From assembly GCA_963762635.1 (NCBI GenBank), contig CAVXLQ010000022.1:62001-126000 (forward strand): a stretch of DNA of 64,000 nucleotides, written 5' to 3'. Under the pieces are notes generated by a model. It was not told the origin of the DNA and did no database searches. It saw only the letters and a list, made by a program, of their open reading frames with translations. Of the stretch, positions 1-8,403 are shown piece after piece; the stretch's first letter is position 1, and each line of letters opens with the position of its first letter. Both the position numbers and the translations under genes were made by a program. The DNA comes from Tenggerimyces sp963762635 (GTDB lineage: Bacteria > Actinomycetota > Actinomycetes > Propionibacteriales > Actinopolymorphaceae).

Positions 1-373
1 CGGCCGGTGCCGTGATCCCGTGAATGACGCGCTGGGTGATCCCGAGCTGCCGGCCGATCTCGCCGGCGCTGGCGGGGTCGCTGTCGACGGCCGCCGGAAC
101 GCTCGAACCCGGCATCCACTCGAACAGCAGCGCATGCCCGTTCGCCCAGTCCGCTTGGCGCATCAGCTCCGGCACCGGCAGCCCCGCACCGCGAGCGGCG
201 GTCATGACAGCCAACACGCCGACCACGGCCGAAGCACTCGAGACGAGTCTCAGGGCGTACGTCGCGTCGCCCACCGAGACCCGGAACAGCTCCCCGGTCG
301 CGCCCGTCGTGGCTTTCCAACGAGCGTCGGCCGGAAGGCCGACAGCCGTCAGCGCTTCCCCCTCCAGAACCAT
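1..373 (-). CDS. Phosphotransferase (APH/kinase-like), N-terminal part, cut by window edge
   Basis: The minus strand is open from an ATG at 373 to the left edge (about 124 residues visible). The visible part reads like the N-lobe of the aminoglycoside phosphotransferase/choline kinase fold: a strand pair with TGELFRVSVGD followed by YALRLVSS (the nucleotide-binding lysine position seems to be Arg), then AARGAGLPVPELM and HALLFEWMPGSSVP, which matches the hinge. The catalytic HGDxxxxN loop would lie outside the window, so the kinase call rests on the N-lobe pattern only. It is divergent from the aquaporin gene, with about 108 bp between the two starts. Confidence 0.6.
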   Translation of the reverse strand, partial: MVLEGEALTAVGLPADARWKATTGATGELFRVSVGDATYALRLVSSASAVVGVLAVMTAARGAGLPVPELMRQADWANGHALLFEWMPGSSVPAAVDSDPASAGEIGRQLGITQRVIHGITAPA

Positions 374-453
374 GATCGGCAACGTACACGCCCGAAAACG
401 GCCAGAACCGTGACACCGTTCCTCACCGGCCAGCACACTGCGGACATCCAGGC

Positions 454-473
454 TCGGCAATCGATTGCTCGGG
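454..473. promoter_or_regulatory. LacI-type palindromic operator upstream of the aquaporin gene
   Basis: Positions 457-468 read GCAATCGATTGC, a perfect 12-bp palindrome that fits the LacI-family core GnAAnCGnTTnC. It lies 13 bp before the aquaporin ATG. The surrounding 20 bp (454-473) recur with one mismatch at 28578-28597, upstream of the DUF4185 gene, which suggests a shared regulator. Confidence 0.5.
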
Positions 474-481
474 GGTTCACG

Positions 482-1240
482 ATGAACGCAGGCATGGGTC
501 GGCGGCTGGTGGCGGAGGCGATCGGGACCGGCCTGCTCGTCGCGGTCGTGGTCGGTTCGGGCGTGATGGCCGAACGGTTGTCGCCCGACGACACCGGCCT
601 GCAGCTGCTGCAGAACTCGCTCGCCACCACGCTCGGCCTGGCGGTGTTGATCCTCGCGCTCGGCCCGGTCTCCGGCGCTCACTTCAACCCCGTCGTCTCC
701 GCCGCCGACGCCTGGCTCGGCCGCAACAAGGGCGGCCTGAAGAGCAGCGAGCTCGGCGCGTACGTCGGAGCCCAGATCGTCGGCGGCATCGGCGGCGCGC
801 TGCTCGCGAACGCGATGTTCGCCGTCCCGCTCGGCTGGTCGACGACGACGCGCGGGGGAGCCGGCCAGTGGCTGGGGGAGTTCGTCGCCACCGCCGGGCT
901 GGTGTTCCTGATCTTCGCGCTGGTCCGGTCCGACCGGGCCAGGTACGCACCCGCGGCCGTCGGCGCCTACATCGGAGCGGCCTACTGGTTCACCTCGTCG
1001 ACCTCGTTCGCCAACCCGGCCGTGACCATCGCGCGAGCGTTCAGCGATACCTTCGCAGGTATCGCACCCGGATCGGTTCTGCTGTTCGTGGTCGCCCAGC
1101 TCGCGGGCGCGGCGGCAGGCGTCGGACTCGCGCTGCTGCTCTATCCCAGCAAGAGTGAGGCGAGCGTCGAAGCCAGCCAGGACTCGACCTCGTCCTTGGA
1201 CCAGCCGCGTTCGTCGACGAGCGTGCGAAACGTCTCGTAG
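482..1240 (+). CDS. MIP family channel (aquaporin/glycerol facilitator-like)
   Basis: A 252-residue membrane channel. Both half-pore motifs are visible: SGAHFNPVV (NPV, residues 69-71, instead of the usual NPA) and FANPAV (NPA, 178-180) followed by AR, giving the selectivity-filter arginine near residue 185. About six hydrophobic helices are present. The ATG at 482 is chosen because the open frame upstream has no membrane-protein character. The last ~30 residues (after LLLYPS) are hydrophilic and Ser-rich and are read from DNA that also encodes the end of the tetR gene on the other strand, so the tail may be non-essential. Substrate could be water, glycerol or metalloids; the sequence does not decide. 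Confidence 0.85.
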   Translation: MNAGMGRRLVAEAIGTGLLVAVVVGSGVMAERLSPDDTGLQLLQNSLATTLGLAVLILALGPVSGAHFNPVVSAADAWLGRNKGGLKSSELGAYVGAQIVGGIGGALLANAMFAVPLGWSTTTRGGAGQWLGEFVATAGLVFLIFALVRSDRARYAPAAVGAYIGAAYWFTSSTSFANPAVTIARAFSDTFAGIAPGSVLLFVVAQLAGAAAGVGLALLLYPSKSEASVEASQDSTSSLDQPRSSTSVRNVS

Positions 1241-1761
1241 CCGGTGAGCGCGTACGTGATGTCCGCGGCCCGCTCGGCGGTCAAGCCCGGCCGTAGCACG
1301 CCGCGATCCGCCAGCTCACGCATGAGATGCGCCGGCCCGGCGTACCGCCCGTCCTCGGCCTGCGACAGGAACGAGCCCACGTCCGGATCTGACGCCGCGG
1401 TCACGCGCATGATGTCGACCAGCCGCAGGTAGCGCTCGGCCACGCCGCGCATGTGCCTCGCGTACAAGGCGAGCTGTTGCCGCGGGTCCGGCTCGGCGAA
1501 CAACTCCTTCACCCACGCGCGTTCCGGCGGCGGCGTCGCCGCCTCCTCTTCCGGGCCCGCGACGAGGACGGCGGCCGCCTCCTGCAGGACGGCGAGCTTC
1601 GTACCGAACACCTGGTACACCGACTGCACGTGCACGCCGGCCTCGTCCGCGATCGCCTGCATGGTCGTCTCGGAGTAGCCGCCGCGGGAGAACAGCGCGG
1701 CAGCGGCCTCCGCGATGCGGCGCCGCGTGGCCTGCCGGCGATTTCGAGGTGCGCTGGACAC
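1141..1761 (-). CDS. TetR/AcrR family transcriptional regulator
   Basis: A 206-residue one-domain repressor type. The N-terminal helix-turn-helix is clear: RRRIAEAAAALFSRGGYSET, then MQAIADEAGVHVQSVYQVFG (roughly residues 12-55). The C-terminal ligand domain is all-helical. Start is GTG at 1761. It is divergent from the glycosyltransferase gene at 1818, and the short spacer holds a perfect palindrome (1789-1802), so it probably represses itself and the glycosyltransferase. Its 3' end overlaps the aquaporin gene by 100 bp, tail to tail. Confidence 0.9.
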   Translation of the reverse strand: MSSAPRNRRQATRRRIAEAAAALFSRGGYSETTMQAIADEAGVHVQSVYQVFGTKLAVLQEAAAVLVAGPEEEAATPPPERAWVKELFAEPDPRQQLALYARHMRGVAERYLRLVDIMRVTAASDPDVGSFLSQAEDGRYAGPAHLMRELADRGVLRPGLTAERAADITYALTGYETFRTLVDERGWSKDEVESWLASTLASLLLG

Positions 1762-1788
1762 GCGGCCACGCTAACGTATAGTCAGCTC

Positions 1789-1802
1789 TATAGTCCACTA
1801 TA
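1789..1802. promoter_or_regulatory. Candidate TetR operator between tetR and glycosyltransferase
   Basis: TATAGT-CC-ACTATA is a perfect 6-2-6 inverted repeat. A further copy of TATAGT lies at 1777-1782. It is AT-rich in a very GC-rich setting and sits 15 bp before the glycosyltransferase ATG, overlapping the likely -10 elements of both divergent genes. Confidence 0.6.
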
Positions 1803-1817
1803 AACAGGGAGTCGTCG

Positions 1818-2957
1818 ATGCGTGTGCTGGCCTGCTCGACTCCGATGGAAGGCGTGTTCGCGCCGCTCGTCCCGCTCGCGACCGCGCTCCAGCGCGCCGG
1901 CCACGACGTGCTCGTCGCGACCGGGCCCAACCTGGAGGCTCGCGTCAAGAGCACCGGCCTCGCGATGCGCGTCGCCGGCCCTTGCCCGGAGGAGGCGGCG
2001 GCGGAGGCCGTACGCCATCCCGCGTTCGCCGAGGGCACCGAGCCGTGGCGGCTCGGCGCGACGATGTTCGCGCACGTCCTCGCGCCACGGAAGCTGCCCG
2101 TCCTGCACGAGCTGATCGAGGAGTTCGAGCCGGACCTGATCCTGCAGGCGCCGGTCGACCTGGCCGCGCCGATCGCCGCCGCGAGCCACGGCATACCTAC
2201 GGTGACGTACGGCGCCGGCCTGCTGCTCGAGCCCGCGCTGATGGCGACGATGGCCGCGTGGGTCCGTCCGCTGTGGGAGCAGGCGGGCCTCGAGTCGGAC
2301 GAGCACGCCGGGATGTACCGGCACCGCTACCTCGACCCGATGCCGGCGACGCTGCAGCCCGACCTCGGACCCGCATCGGCGGTGGCGACCCGGATCAGAC
2401 CGGAGGTGCCGGGCGATCCGACCGAGTCCCTCCCCGCGTGGGCGGACCGGCTCGGCGAGCGGCCGGTCGTGTACGTCTCGCTCGGGACGGTGCCGGTGTT
2501 CAACCGGCCGGAGACGTTCCGGCCGTTGCTCGACGGCCTCGCGGAGGTCGACGCGGACGCGGTGGTCACGGTCGGGCACAACAACGAGCCCTCGTCTCTC
2601 GGCAAGGTGCCGTCGAACGTGCACGTCGAGCGGTGGCTGTCCCTGAACGCGATCCTCCCGCGCTGCCAGGCGGTCGTCTGCCACGCCGGCGCCGGCACGA
2701 CGTTGGCCGCTCTGTCGTACGGCCTGCCGCTGGTGCTCACGCCGCGGGGCGCGGACCAGTTCCCGACCGCGACCACGCTCGACCGGGTCGGCGCGGGCCG
2801 CATGCTGGCGCCGCCGCGGGTGACGCCGGCGAACGTGCGTGACGCCGTGGTCGAGGTTCTGAGCAACGAGTCGTATCGAGTCGCGGCGAGGAAGCTGCGC
2901 GACGAGATCGTCCTCATGCCGCCTGCCGACGTGGTCGCGCGCGAGCTGACCGGTTGA
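1818..2957 (+). CDS. GT1 family glycosyltransferase (MGT/macrolide-type)
   Basis: A 379-residue GT-B fold enzyme, transferring a sugar from a nucleotide-sugar to a small-molecule acceptor. N-terminal MRVLACSTPMEGVFAPLVPL resembles the start of macrolide and antibiotic glycosyltransferases. The C-terminal donor-binding signature reads VVCHAGAGTTLAALSYGLPL with VLTPRGADQF just after, including the conserved HxGxGTT and the terminal D-Q pair. VVYVSLGTVP marks the second Rossmann domain. It is controlled by the divergent TetR gene, an arrangement typical of inactivation of a toxic compound by glycosylation. The acceptor cannot be told from the sequence. Confidence 0.88.
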   Translation: MRVLACSTPMEGVFAPLVPLATALQRAGHDVLVATGPNLEARVKSTGLAMRVAGPCPEEAAAEAVRHPAFAEGTEPWRLGATMFAHVLAPRKLPVLHELIEEFEPDLILQAPVDLAAPIAAASHGIPTVTYGAGLLLEPALMATMAAWVRPLWEQAGLESDEHAGMYRHRYLDPMPATLQPDLGPASAVATRIRPEVPGDPTESLPAWADRLGERPVVYVSLGTVPVFNRPETFRPLLDGLAEVDADAVVTVGHNNEPSSLGKVPSNVHVERWLSLNAILPRCQAVVCHAGAGTTLAALSYGLPLVLTPRGADQFPTATTLDRVGAGRMLAPPRVTPANVRDAVVEVLSNESYRVAARKLRDEIVLMPPADVVARELTG

Positions 2958-2990
2958 TCCGCTGGGTAGACCTTGCGAGGATGCCCGACC

Positions 2991-4355
2991 ATGACCGATC
3001 TCACCGCCCGCTCACTCAGCGAACTCGTCCAAGCACTGTCGGCCGGTGAGGTGACCGCGACCGAGGTCGTCCAGGCCCACCTGGACCGGATCGCCGAGCT
3101 CAACCCTCGGCTGAACGCGCTGACGCCTCTCGACTCCGAAGCCGCTCTCGCGGCAGCGGCCTCGGCGAGCGGGCCGCTCGGCGGTGTCCCGTTCACAGTG
3201 AAGGAGAACCTCGACGTCGCTGGTTCGGCCACGACCTGGGGACTGCCCGCGCTCGCGGGCGCCATCGCGCAGACCGACGCGCCCGCCGTCGACCGGTTGC
3301 GAAGCGCCGGCGGCGTGCCGATCGCGCGCGGGAACATGCCGGACTTCGCGCTGCGCTGGCACACCGACAGCTCGTTGCGCGGTCAGACGCTCAACCCCTG
3401 GTCGGCGGACGTCTCGCCCGGCGGTTCGAGCGGCGGCGAGGCCGCGGCGGTCGCGAGCGGCATGAGCCCGCTGGGGCTGTGCTCCGACTACGGCGGCTCG
3501 GTCCGCGTACCGGCCGCCGCCTGCGGCATCGTCGGGTTGAAGCCGACGCCGGGCCGGATCCCGGCGGCGAACGCGCCGACGTCGGGCGTTCCCAACCTCG
3601 GGCAGCAGCAGATGGCGACGCCGGGTGTGGTCGTGCGTACGGTGGCCGACGCCGCCCTCGCGTTCGGACTGCTGGCGGGTCCCGATCCCCGCGACCCGGC
3701 GAGCGCGCCGTTCCCGTTCACCCCCGGCCGCGACGGTGGTCCGCTACGGATCGGCGTCACGACCACCTTCTGCGACGCCGAGGTCGGCGGCGCGATCCAG
3801 CGGGCGGCCGAGCTGCTCGCGAACGCCGGCCACCAGGTCGAGACGGCCGAGCCGCCGATCGCCGACGCCGCCGACTCGTGGCTGAACGAGACCGTCACCG
3901 AGATCTCGGTCGGCCTGCTCCCGTTGATGCGCCAGGCCGGTGGACCGGCGGCGAACCAGATCGTCGACGAGATGCTGCGGCTCCGCCCGCCCCTCGATCT
4001 CGCCGGCTACCAAGGGTTGTTCCCGGCTCGGCTGATGCTGGCGCGGGTGTGGAGTGCGTGGTTCGCCGAGTACGACGTTCTGCTCGGCCCGGTCTCGGGC
4101 CGGCCGACCCCGGCGCCCGGGTACGACCTCGAGCCCGGCTCGCTGGACCAGCTGCGCGAGGACATGGTGCTGACGTTGGCGGTGAGCGCGATGGGCCTGC
4201 CAGCGGTCAGCCTGCCGGCCGGTCTCGACACCCGCGGCGCTCCGCTCGCCGTGCAGGTCGTGTCGTGGCGGTACCGCGAGAACGTGTGCCTCGACGTCGC
4301 GGCGGAGCTGGAGCGTTCGTTCGGTTCCCTCGCGCCGCCCCTAGCGGTGGGCTGA
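2991..4355 (+). CDS. Amidase signature family hydrolase
   Basis: A 454-residue amidase of the Ser-cisSer-Lys class. Visible catalytic set: Lys71 in GVPFTVKENLDVAG, cis-Ser146 in SPGGSSGGEAAA, and nucleophile Ser170 in DYGGSVRVPAAACG; the 24-residue spacing between the two serines is as in the family. GLKPTPGR follows as usual. Start taken at ATG 2991 (GAGG 11 bp upstream); an upstream TTG would add six residues. It acts on a carboxamide or small acyl amide, substrate unknown. It follows the glycosyltransferase by 33 bp on the same strand. Confidence 0.9.
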   Translation: MTDLTARSLSELVQALSAGEVTATEVVQAHLDRIAELNPRLNALTPLDSEAALAAAASASGPLGGVPFTVKENLDVAGSATTWGLPALAGAIAQTDAPAVDRLRSAGGVPIARGNMPDFALRWHTDSSLRGQTLNPWSADVSPGGSSGGEAAAVASGMSPLGLCSDYGGSVRVPAAACGIVGLKPTPGRIPAANAPTSGVPNLGQQQMATPGVVVRTVADAALAFGLLAGPDPRDPASAPFPFTPGRDGGPLRIGVTTTFCDAEVGGAIQRAAELLANAGHQVETAEPPIADAADSWLNETVTEISVGLLPLMRQAGGPAANQIVDEMLRLRPPLDLAGYQGLFPARLMLARVWSAWFAEYDVLLGPVSGRPTPAPGYDLEPGSLDQLREDMVLTLAVSAMGLPAVSLPAGLDTRGAPLAVQVVSWRYRENVCLDVAAELERSFGSLAPPLAVG

Positions 4356-4368
4356 CAGACTCGCCGGC

Positions 4369-5559
4369 ATGGAGCACCGGATCGTCCACGCGCTGGTGAG
4401 CGTCGACGGACAGTACGTGGGCACCGCGCCGCCGTTCGAGGACGCGATCCCGTGGTGGGGCGAGGTCGAGGACATCACCGCGCGGCTGGACGCGTTGCTC
4501 GGCGTTCCGACCGCTGTGCTGCGGGTCGCGCCGACCGCCGGGCAGAGGCAGCCGGGCGGGAACGTGCGCTACCACGTGGAGGCCTACGGCACCCCGCGTG
4601 CGGGCGCGCTCGACCCGACGTCGCCCGACGACTGGGCGGAGATCGTACGTCCGCAGCCGCACCGCGCGAACTGGGCGGAGATCGGCGGCCCGCGCCGGTT
4701 GCTGGAGTGGGCGGGCGGCATCGTCGCGTTGGCTGGGCAGCCCGCGCAGGTGAAGACGTGGAACCTGTCCTGCCTCTTCCGGCTGCCGATCGCCTCGGGT
4801 CTCGCCTGGGCGAAGGCGACGAGCGCGTTCGCGTCGGTGGACGCCGACATCATCCGGCACGTCCGGTTGTGCGACCCGTCGCTCGCTCCCGAGCCCCTCG
4901 CGGTGGATCTGGAACGCCGGTGGTCGCTGCTCGCGCACGCACCCGGCGAGGACTGCTGGGAGCCCGACGACGCGACGGTCGAGCTGGTGCTTCGGCGCTG
5001 GGTCGCCGTTCAGGGCGTGCTCGCCCGGCGGGCGGACTCGATCGACGCGCCCGCCATTCCGGCCGACGGGTTCGCCGCGGCGCTCGACGGGTTGGTCGAA
5101 CGGGTCGCCGCCGACCTCACGCCGGCCGACCGGGAAGGCGTCGCGGCATTGACCGCGAGGCTCCCTTCCCTGCTTGCCCAGTTGGAGTCCGCGGGGCTTC
5201 CTCACACGGTCGTGCACGGCGACTTCCATCCAGGCAACTGGCGGTCGGACGGGGTCAGGCGGAAGATCGTCGACTGGGCGGACGCGTACCTCGGCCACCC
5301 CGCCGCCGACATCGACCGGCTCGTCGGCCGCGTGCCTCCAGAGCAGGGTGCGTTCGCCGAGAAGGTCTGGGCGGACGCCTGGCGTGCCGCCCTTCCGGCC
5401 TGCGATCCGTTGGTCGCGATCGCGCCGATGGCGGTGTTGTCGAAGCTCGTTCGCGGCGTGCTGTACCAACGGTTCCTGGACAACATCGAGCCGGACGAGC
5501 GGATCTACCACGAGGGCGACCCGCTGGCGATGATCCGCGAGGCGGTCGAGGCGATCTAG
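4369..5559 (+). CDS. Phosphotransferase family protein (APH-like)
   Basis: A 396-residue protein with the kinase-like phosphotransferase core: catalytic loop HGDFHPGN at residues 283-290 and the metal-binding IVDWADAYLGHPAADIDRL stretch about 15 residues later. The first ~120 residues lack a clear glycine-rich N-lobe motif but include VKTWNLSCLFRLP, where the Lys may be the ATP-binding residue. Such proteins phosphorylate small molecules or nucleotides; no antibiotic resistance can be claimed. It starts 13 bp after the amidase stop and overlaps the 3' end of the hydrolase on the other strand by 4 bp. Confidence 0.85.
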   Translation: MEHRIVHALVSVDGQYVGTAPPFEDAIPWWGEVEDITARLDALLGVPTAVLRVAPTAGQRQPGGNVRYHVEAYGTPRAGALDPTSPDDWAEIVRPQPHRANWAEIGGPRRLLEWAGGIVALAGQPAQVKTWNLSCLFRLPIASGLAWAKATSAFASVDADIIRHVRLCDPSLAPEPLAVDLERRWSLLAHAPGEDCWEPDDATVELVLRRWVAVQGVLARRADSIDAPAIPADGFAAALDGLVERVAADLTPADREGVAALTARLPSLLAQLESAGLPHTVVHGDFHPGNWRSDGVRRKIVDWADAYLGHPAADIDRLVGRVPPEQGAFAEKVWADAWRAALPACDPLVAIAPMAVLSKLVRGVLYQRFLDNIEPDERIYHEGDPLAMIREAVEAI

Positions 5560-6425
5560 CCGACGAGGTCCTCGATCGCTCGGGTGACCTCTGCCGGGCG
5601 TTCCTCGGGGAGGAAATGGCCGCTGTCGACGACTTGGGTGCGCACGTCTCGCGCCCAGCTGGACCAGATCTGCTCGGGGTCGAACGGGAGCCGCTGCTCG
5701 CCCGGGTCCTGCCACATCGCGAGCGTGGGCACTTCGAGTTTCGTCCCGGCTTCGCGATCGGCTTCGTCGTGCTGTCCGTCGGTGAACGCCGAGGCGCGGT
5801 AGTCGTCGCAGATCGCGTGGATCGCCGCTTGCGTGCCGAGTCTGTCCACGTAGTGCGCCCGAACGTCGTCGGGGATCGCGTCCGCGACCTTCGTCCAGGT
5901 GTCGAAGAAGTGCCCGTAGAAGATGTCCGGTGCCGCGACGATCATCCGTTCGGGCAGGTCGGTCGGCTGGGCGAGCAGGTAGAGGTGGAACGCGAAGACA
6001 CCGCCTGGACCGTTCAGCGAGGCCCACATGTCCACGGTCGGCAGGATGTCGAGAATCCCCACGTGGGTGAGGTGTTCGGGATGGTCGAGGGCCGCGCGGA
6101 ACGCGACCAGGCCGCCCCGGTCGTGACCGATGACGGCGAAACGCTCGTGGCCGAGCGCGCGCATGAGGGCGACCATGGTCAGCGCGGTGTCGCGCTTGGC
6201 GTACGAGTCCGCGGTCTGGCTGGCACCGTACCCTGGGAGGTCCGGGCAGACGACGCGATGGCGTTTGGCCAACGTGGGCGCGACCTTCCGCCAGGCGAGG
6301 TGGGTCTCGGGGAAGCCGTGGAGCAGCAGGATCGGCAGGCCTTCGGTGCCTCCGGTGGCGACGTGGAGTGCGTGCCCGTTCGCCATGACGATCCCCGCGT
6401 CGAAGCGGTCGATGCTCAGGCTCAT
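5556..6425 (-). CDS. Alpha/beta hydrolase, haloacetate dehalogenase/epoxide hydrolase type
   Basis: A 289-residue alpha/beta hydrolase. Oxyanion motif HGFPE (36-40), PDLPGYGAS, nucleophile elbow GHDRGG with Asp102, and C-terminal His in SGHFLPEE. The Asp nucleophile and DILPTVDMW, FLAQP-like LLAQPTDLPERM segments are those of the fluoroacetate dehalogenase branch. However the second substrate arginine (HDRGxR) is Leu106 here, and the His-Trp halide pocket is His-Leu, so defluorination is doubtful. The ATG at 6425 opens the recognisable domain; further in-frame upstream sequence does not look like protein. Divergent from the phosphoesterase at 6481. Confidence 0.87.
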   Translation of the reverse strand: MSLSIDRFDAGIVMANGHALHVATGGTEGLPILLLHGFPETHLAWRKVAPTLAKRHRVVCPDLPGYGASQTADSYAKRDTALTMVALMRALGHERFAVIGHDRGGLVAFRAALDHPEHLTHVGILDILPTVDMWASLNGPGGVFAFHLYLLAQPTDLPERMIVAAPDIFYGHFFDTWTKVADAIPDDVRAHYVDRLGTQAAIHAICDDYRASAFTDGQHDEADREAGTKLEVPTLAMWQDPGEQRLPFDPEQIWSSWARDVRTQVVDSGHFLPEERPAEVTRAIEDLVG

Positions 6426-6480
6426 GTTCGGTGAGCTGCCCGCCTGCCGCCGATGCGAAACCCGGCGCGATGATGGGCGC

Positions 6481-6972
6481 ATGAAGGTGGTCGCGATCTC
6501 GGACACGCACGCCCCGCGCCGGTGGCGGTCCATGCCGGCTGCCGTCGCCACCGAGCTGGAGGGCGCCGAGCTGATCCTGCACGCGGGGGACGTGTGCGTG
6601 CCTCGCGTGCTGGATGAGCTGTCCTCGTTCGCGCCGGTGCACGTCGTGCTGGGCAACAACGACGGCCCGGACGTCGCGGCGTGGGGTGCTCCGGAGACTT
6701 TGGAGTTGTCGATCGAGGGCCTGCGGGTGGGGATGATCCACGACGCTGGCTCGAAGGACGGCAGGGTCGCGCGGATGCGGCGGCTGTTTCCCGATGCCGG
6801 GCTGGTCGTCTTCGGTCACTCGCACATTCCGCTGGACCAGTCGGGGTTTGGCGTACGAATCTTCAACCCTGGCTCGCCAACCGACCGTCGACGCCAGCCG
6901 CACGGCACGCTCGGCATCCTCGAGATCGCCGACGGCTCGTTAGTGGATGCGCGAATCGTCGACGTCACTTAG
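6481..6972 (+). CDS. YfcE/MJ0936-type metallophosphoesterase
   Basis: A 163-residue small calcineurin-like phosphoesterase. Metal ligands are all visible: ISDTH (D8, H10), LHAGD, VLGNND, MIHDAG and VFGHSHIP, ending with FNPGSPTDRRRQPHGT, the family's C-terminal signature. It hydrolyses phosphodiester bonds in a two-metal site, cytoplasmic. The ATG at 6481 starts directly with the first beta strand (MKVVAISDTH), so the longer upstream reading is not coding. Confidence 0.93.
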   Translation: MKVVAISDTHAPRRWRSMPAAVATELEGAELILHAGDVCVPRVLDELSSFAPVHVVLGNNDGPDVAAWGAPETLELSIEGLRVGMIHDAGSKDGRVARMRRLFPDAGLVVFGHSHIPLDQSGFGVRIFNPGSPTDRRRQPHGTLGILEIADGSLVDARIVDVT

Positions 6973-7020
6973 CAGGCCCATGGGGTTCACAGGGAACGGT
7001 GGCGCTGCCAGGATCTGCGG

Positions 7021-8268
7021 GTGACAGCGCATGAGTCGCCCTACGCACAGGTGCCCGTTGACCCGACGCTCGCGCGGCTTCGGCTGCGGGCCGAGGGGTT
7101 TCTGCGGGACAAGGCGGACGAGGAGTTGCTGGGTCTGGCCGACGAGCTCCGTGCCGATGTCGAGGCTTGGCCGCATTTGTGGGCGCCGGGGTGTGCGATC
7201 GCGGCGGCGCGGTTGGGGCAGGCGGATGCGCGGAAGCTGCTCGATGAGGCGGTCGCCGCTGGGTTCTGTCAGCCGGAGCTGTTCGGCGACGACCTGGGCG
7301 AGTGCTTCGGTGGCGAGGCGGACTGGGCTTCCCTTCAGCAGAGCCTCGTCGAGAACGTTCCGGCGCCGACGGTCGAGCTGCTGAGCTGGCCCGACCCGCC
7401 TGCCCACGTTCCGGTCGAGCTCGAACGCATCGCACCCGATCGCGCCGAGCGACTCCGCGAGCTGCTGCCGCGCGTTCAGCCGAGCGCCTGGGAGACTGCC
7501 AAGGCGCTGTTGACGTGGGTGCACACGCGCTGGGAGCACGCGAACGACCACGTCGAGCAGATCGATGCCGTGCACGTGCTGGAGCGGGTCGCCGCGGGGG
7601 AGCGGTTCGCGTGCGTCGAGTACAGCATCGTTCTGACCCAGGCGCTGAACGCCGTCGGCATCCCCGCACGGCGCGTGTTCCTCTACAGCCGCGACCACCA
7701 TGTCGGCCTCGGGCGATCGCATGTGGTCTCCGAGGCGTGGATCGACGACCTCGCCCGGTGGGTGATCCTGGACGGGCAGAACGGCGCGTTCTGGTCAACG
7801 CCGCAAGGCGATCCGCTAGGGCTGCCCGAGCTACGTCGATCCCTGCTCGAGGGCGGCGCCCTGCCGCGCATGAACGGGCTCGTCGAGAGCTACGACGAGG
7901 CGACGGCCCGGGCCTGGTGGAAGTACTTCGCCAGCGGCTGGACGACCGGTGTCGCGTGGGGCGATGGGGCGACGCTCGTACCGATCGTCCAGCAGCTGCG
8001 CCTGATGCGGCCGGAACGCATCGTCCGCGAGGCCGAGTCGGCGTACCCCTCGCTGCACGACGTGGCCGTCGGCCTGGCCGGCACGGTGCGCGAGCCCGTC
8101 TTGACGTTCACGACGTCGCACCCGTACGCGACGGGGGTCCGCGTGGACGGGACCGACGTCCCATGGCCGCTGGCCATGTCGCCCGGCGAGCACACCGCCG
8201 AGATCCGGATCGTCACCGCGTACGGGGAGTTCCCCGCGGGCGAGGTTCGCTACCGCGTCACGGGCTAG
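7021..8268 (+). CDS. Transglutaminase-like superfamily protein
   Basis: A 415-residue cytoplasmic protein. The middle (about residues 160-255) carries a transglutaminase-core Cys-His-Asp set: ERFACVEYSIVLTQALNAVG (Cys), RSHVVSEAWID (His) and RWVILDGQNG (Asp). The N-terminal ~130 residues are alpha-helical without a recognised domain, and the C-terminal ~70 residues look like a small beta domain (TFTTSHPYATGVRVDG). Start GTG at 7021. Whether it is a protease, peptidase or inactive is not evident; nothing in the neighbourhood defines a substrate. Confidence 0.75.
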   Translation: MTAHESPYAQVPVDPTLARLRLRAEGFLRDKADEELLGLADELRADVEAWPHLWAPGCAIAAARLGQADARKLLDEAVAAGFCQPELFGDDLGECFGGEADWASLQQSLVENVPAPTVELLSWPDPPAHVPVELERIAPDRAERLRELLPRVQPSAWETAKALLTWVHTRWEHANDHVEQIDAVHVLERVAAGERFACVEYSIVLTQALNAVGIPARRVFLYSRDHHVGLGRSHVVSEAWIDDLARWVILDGQNGAFWSTPQGDPLGLPELRRSLLEGGALPRMNGLVESYDEATARAWWKYFASGWTTGVAWGDGATLVPIVQQLRLMRPERIVREAESAYPSLHDVAVGLAGTVREPVLTFTTSHPYATGVRVDGTDVPWPLAMSPGEHTAEIRIVTAYGEFPAGEVRYRVTG

Positions 8269-8366
8269 GTGTGCTGTTGCCTGCTCAACTGTGCTCGGGT
8301 GAAGCAGCTGGCTCGGTTGGTGACGGTCCCTTGTGGCGGGCAAGGAGCGTCGTTTCGCCTCCTGTG

Positions 8367-8397
8367 TTGAGCATTAGCCCGATTCGACTGATAGAAT
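8367..8397 (+). promoter_or_regulatory. Promoter of the DUF222/HNH gene
   Basis: TAGAAT at 8392-8397 is a good -10 six bases before the ATG at 8404, suggesting a leaderless transcript. TTGAGC at 8367-8372 is a possible -35 with a long 19-bp spacer. GATTC/GAATC half sites overlap the -10. Confidence 0.4.
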
Positions 8398-8403
8398 CCG
8401 ACT

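Noticed and set aside
4207..6903. Very long open frame (898 codons) on the minus strand across the phosphotransferase, hydrolase and phosphoesterase genes
   Set aside because: Arg/Pro/Gly-rich shadow of real genes in very GC-rich DNA; no domain, and three well-supported genes occupy the region.
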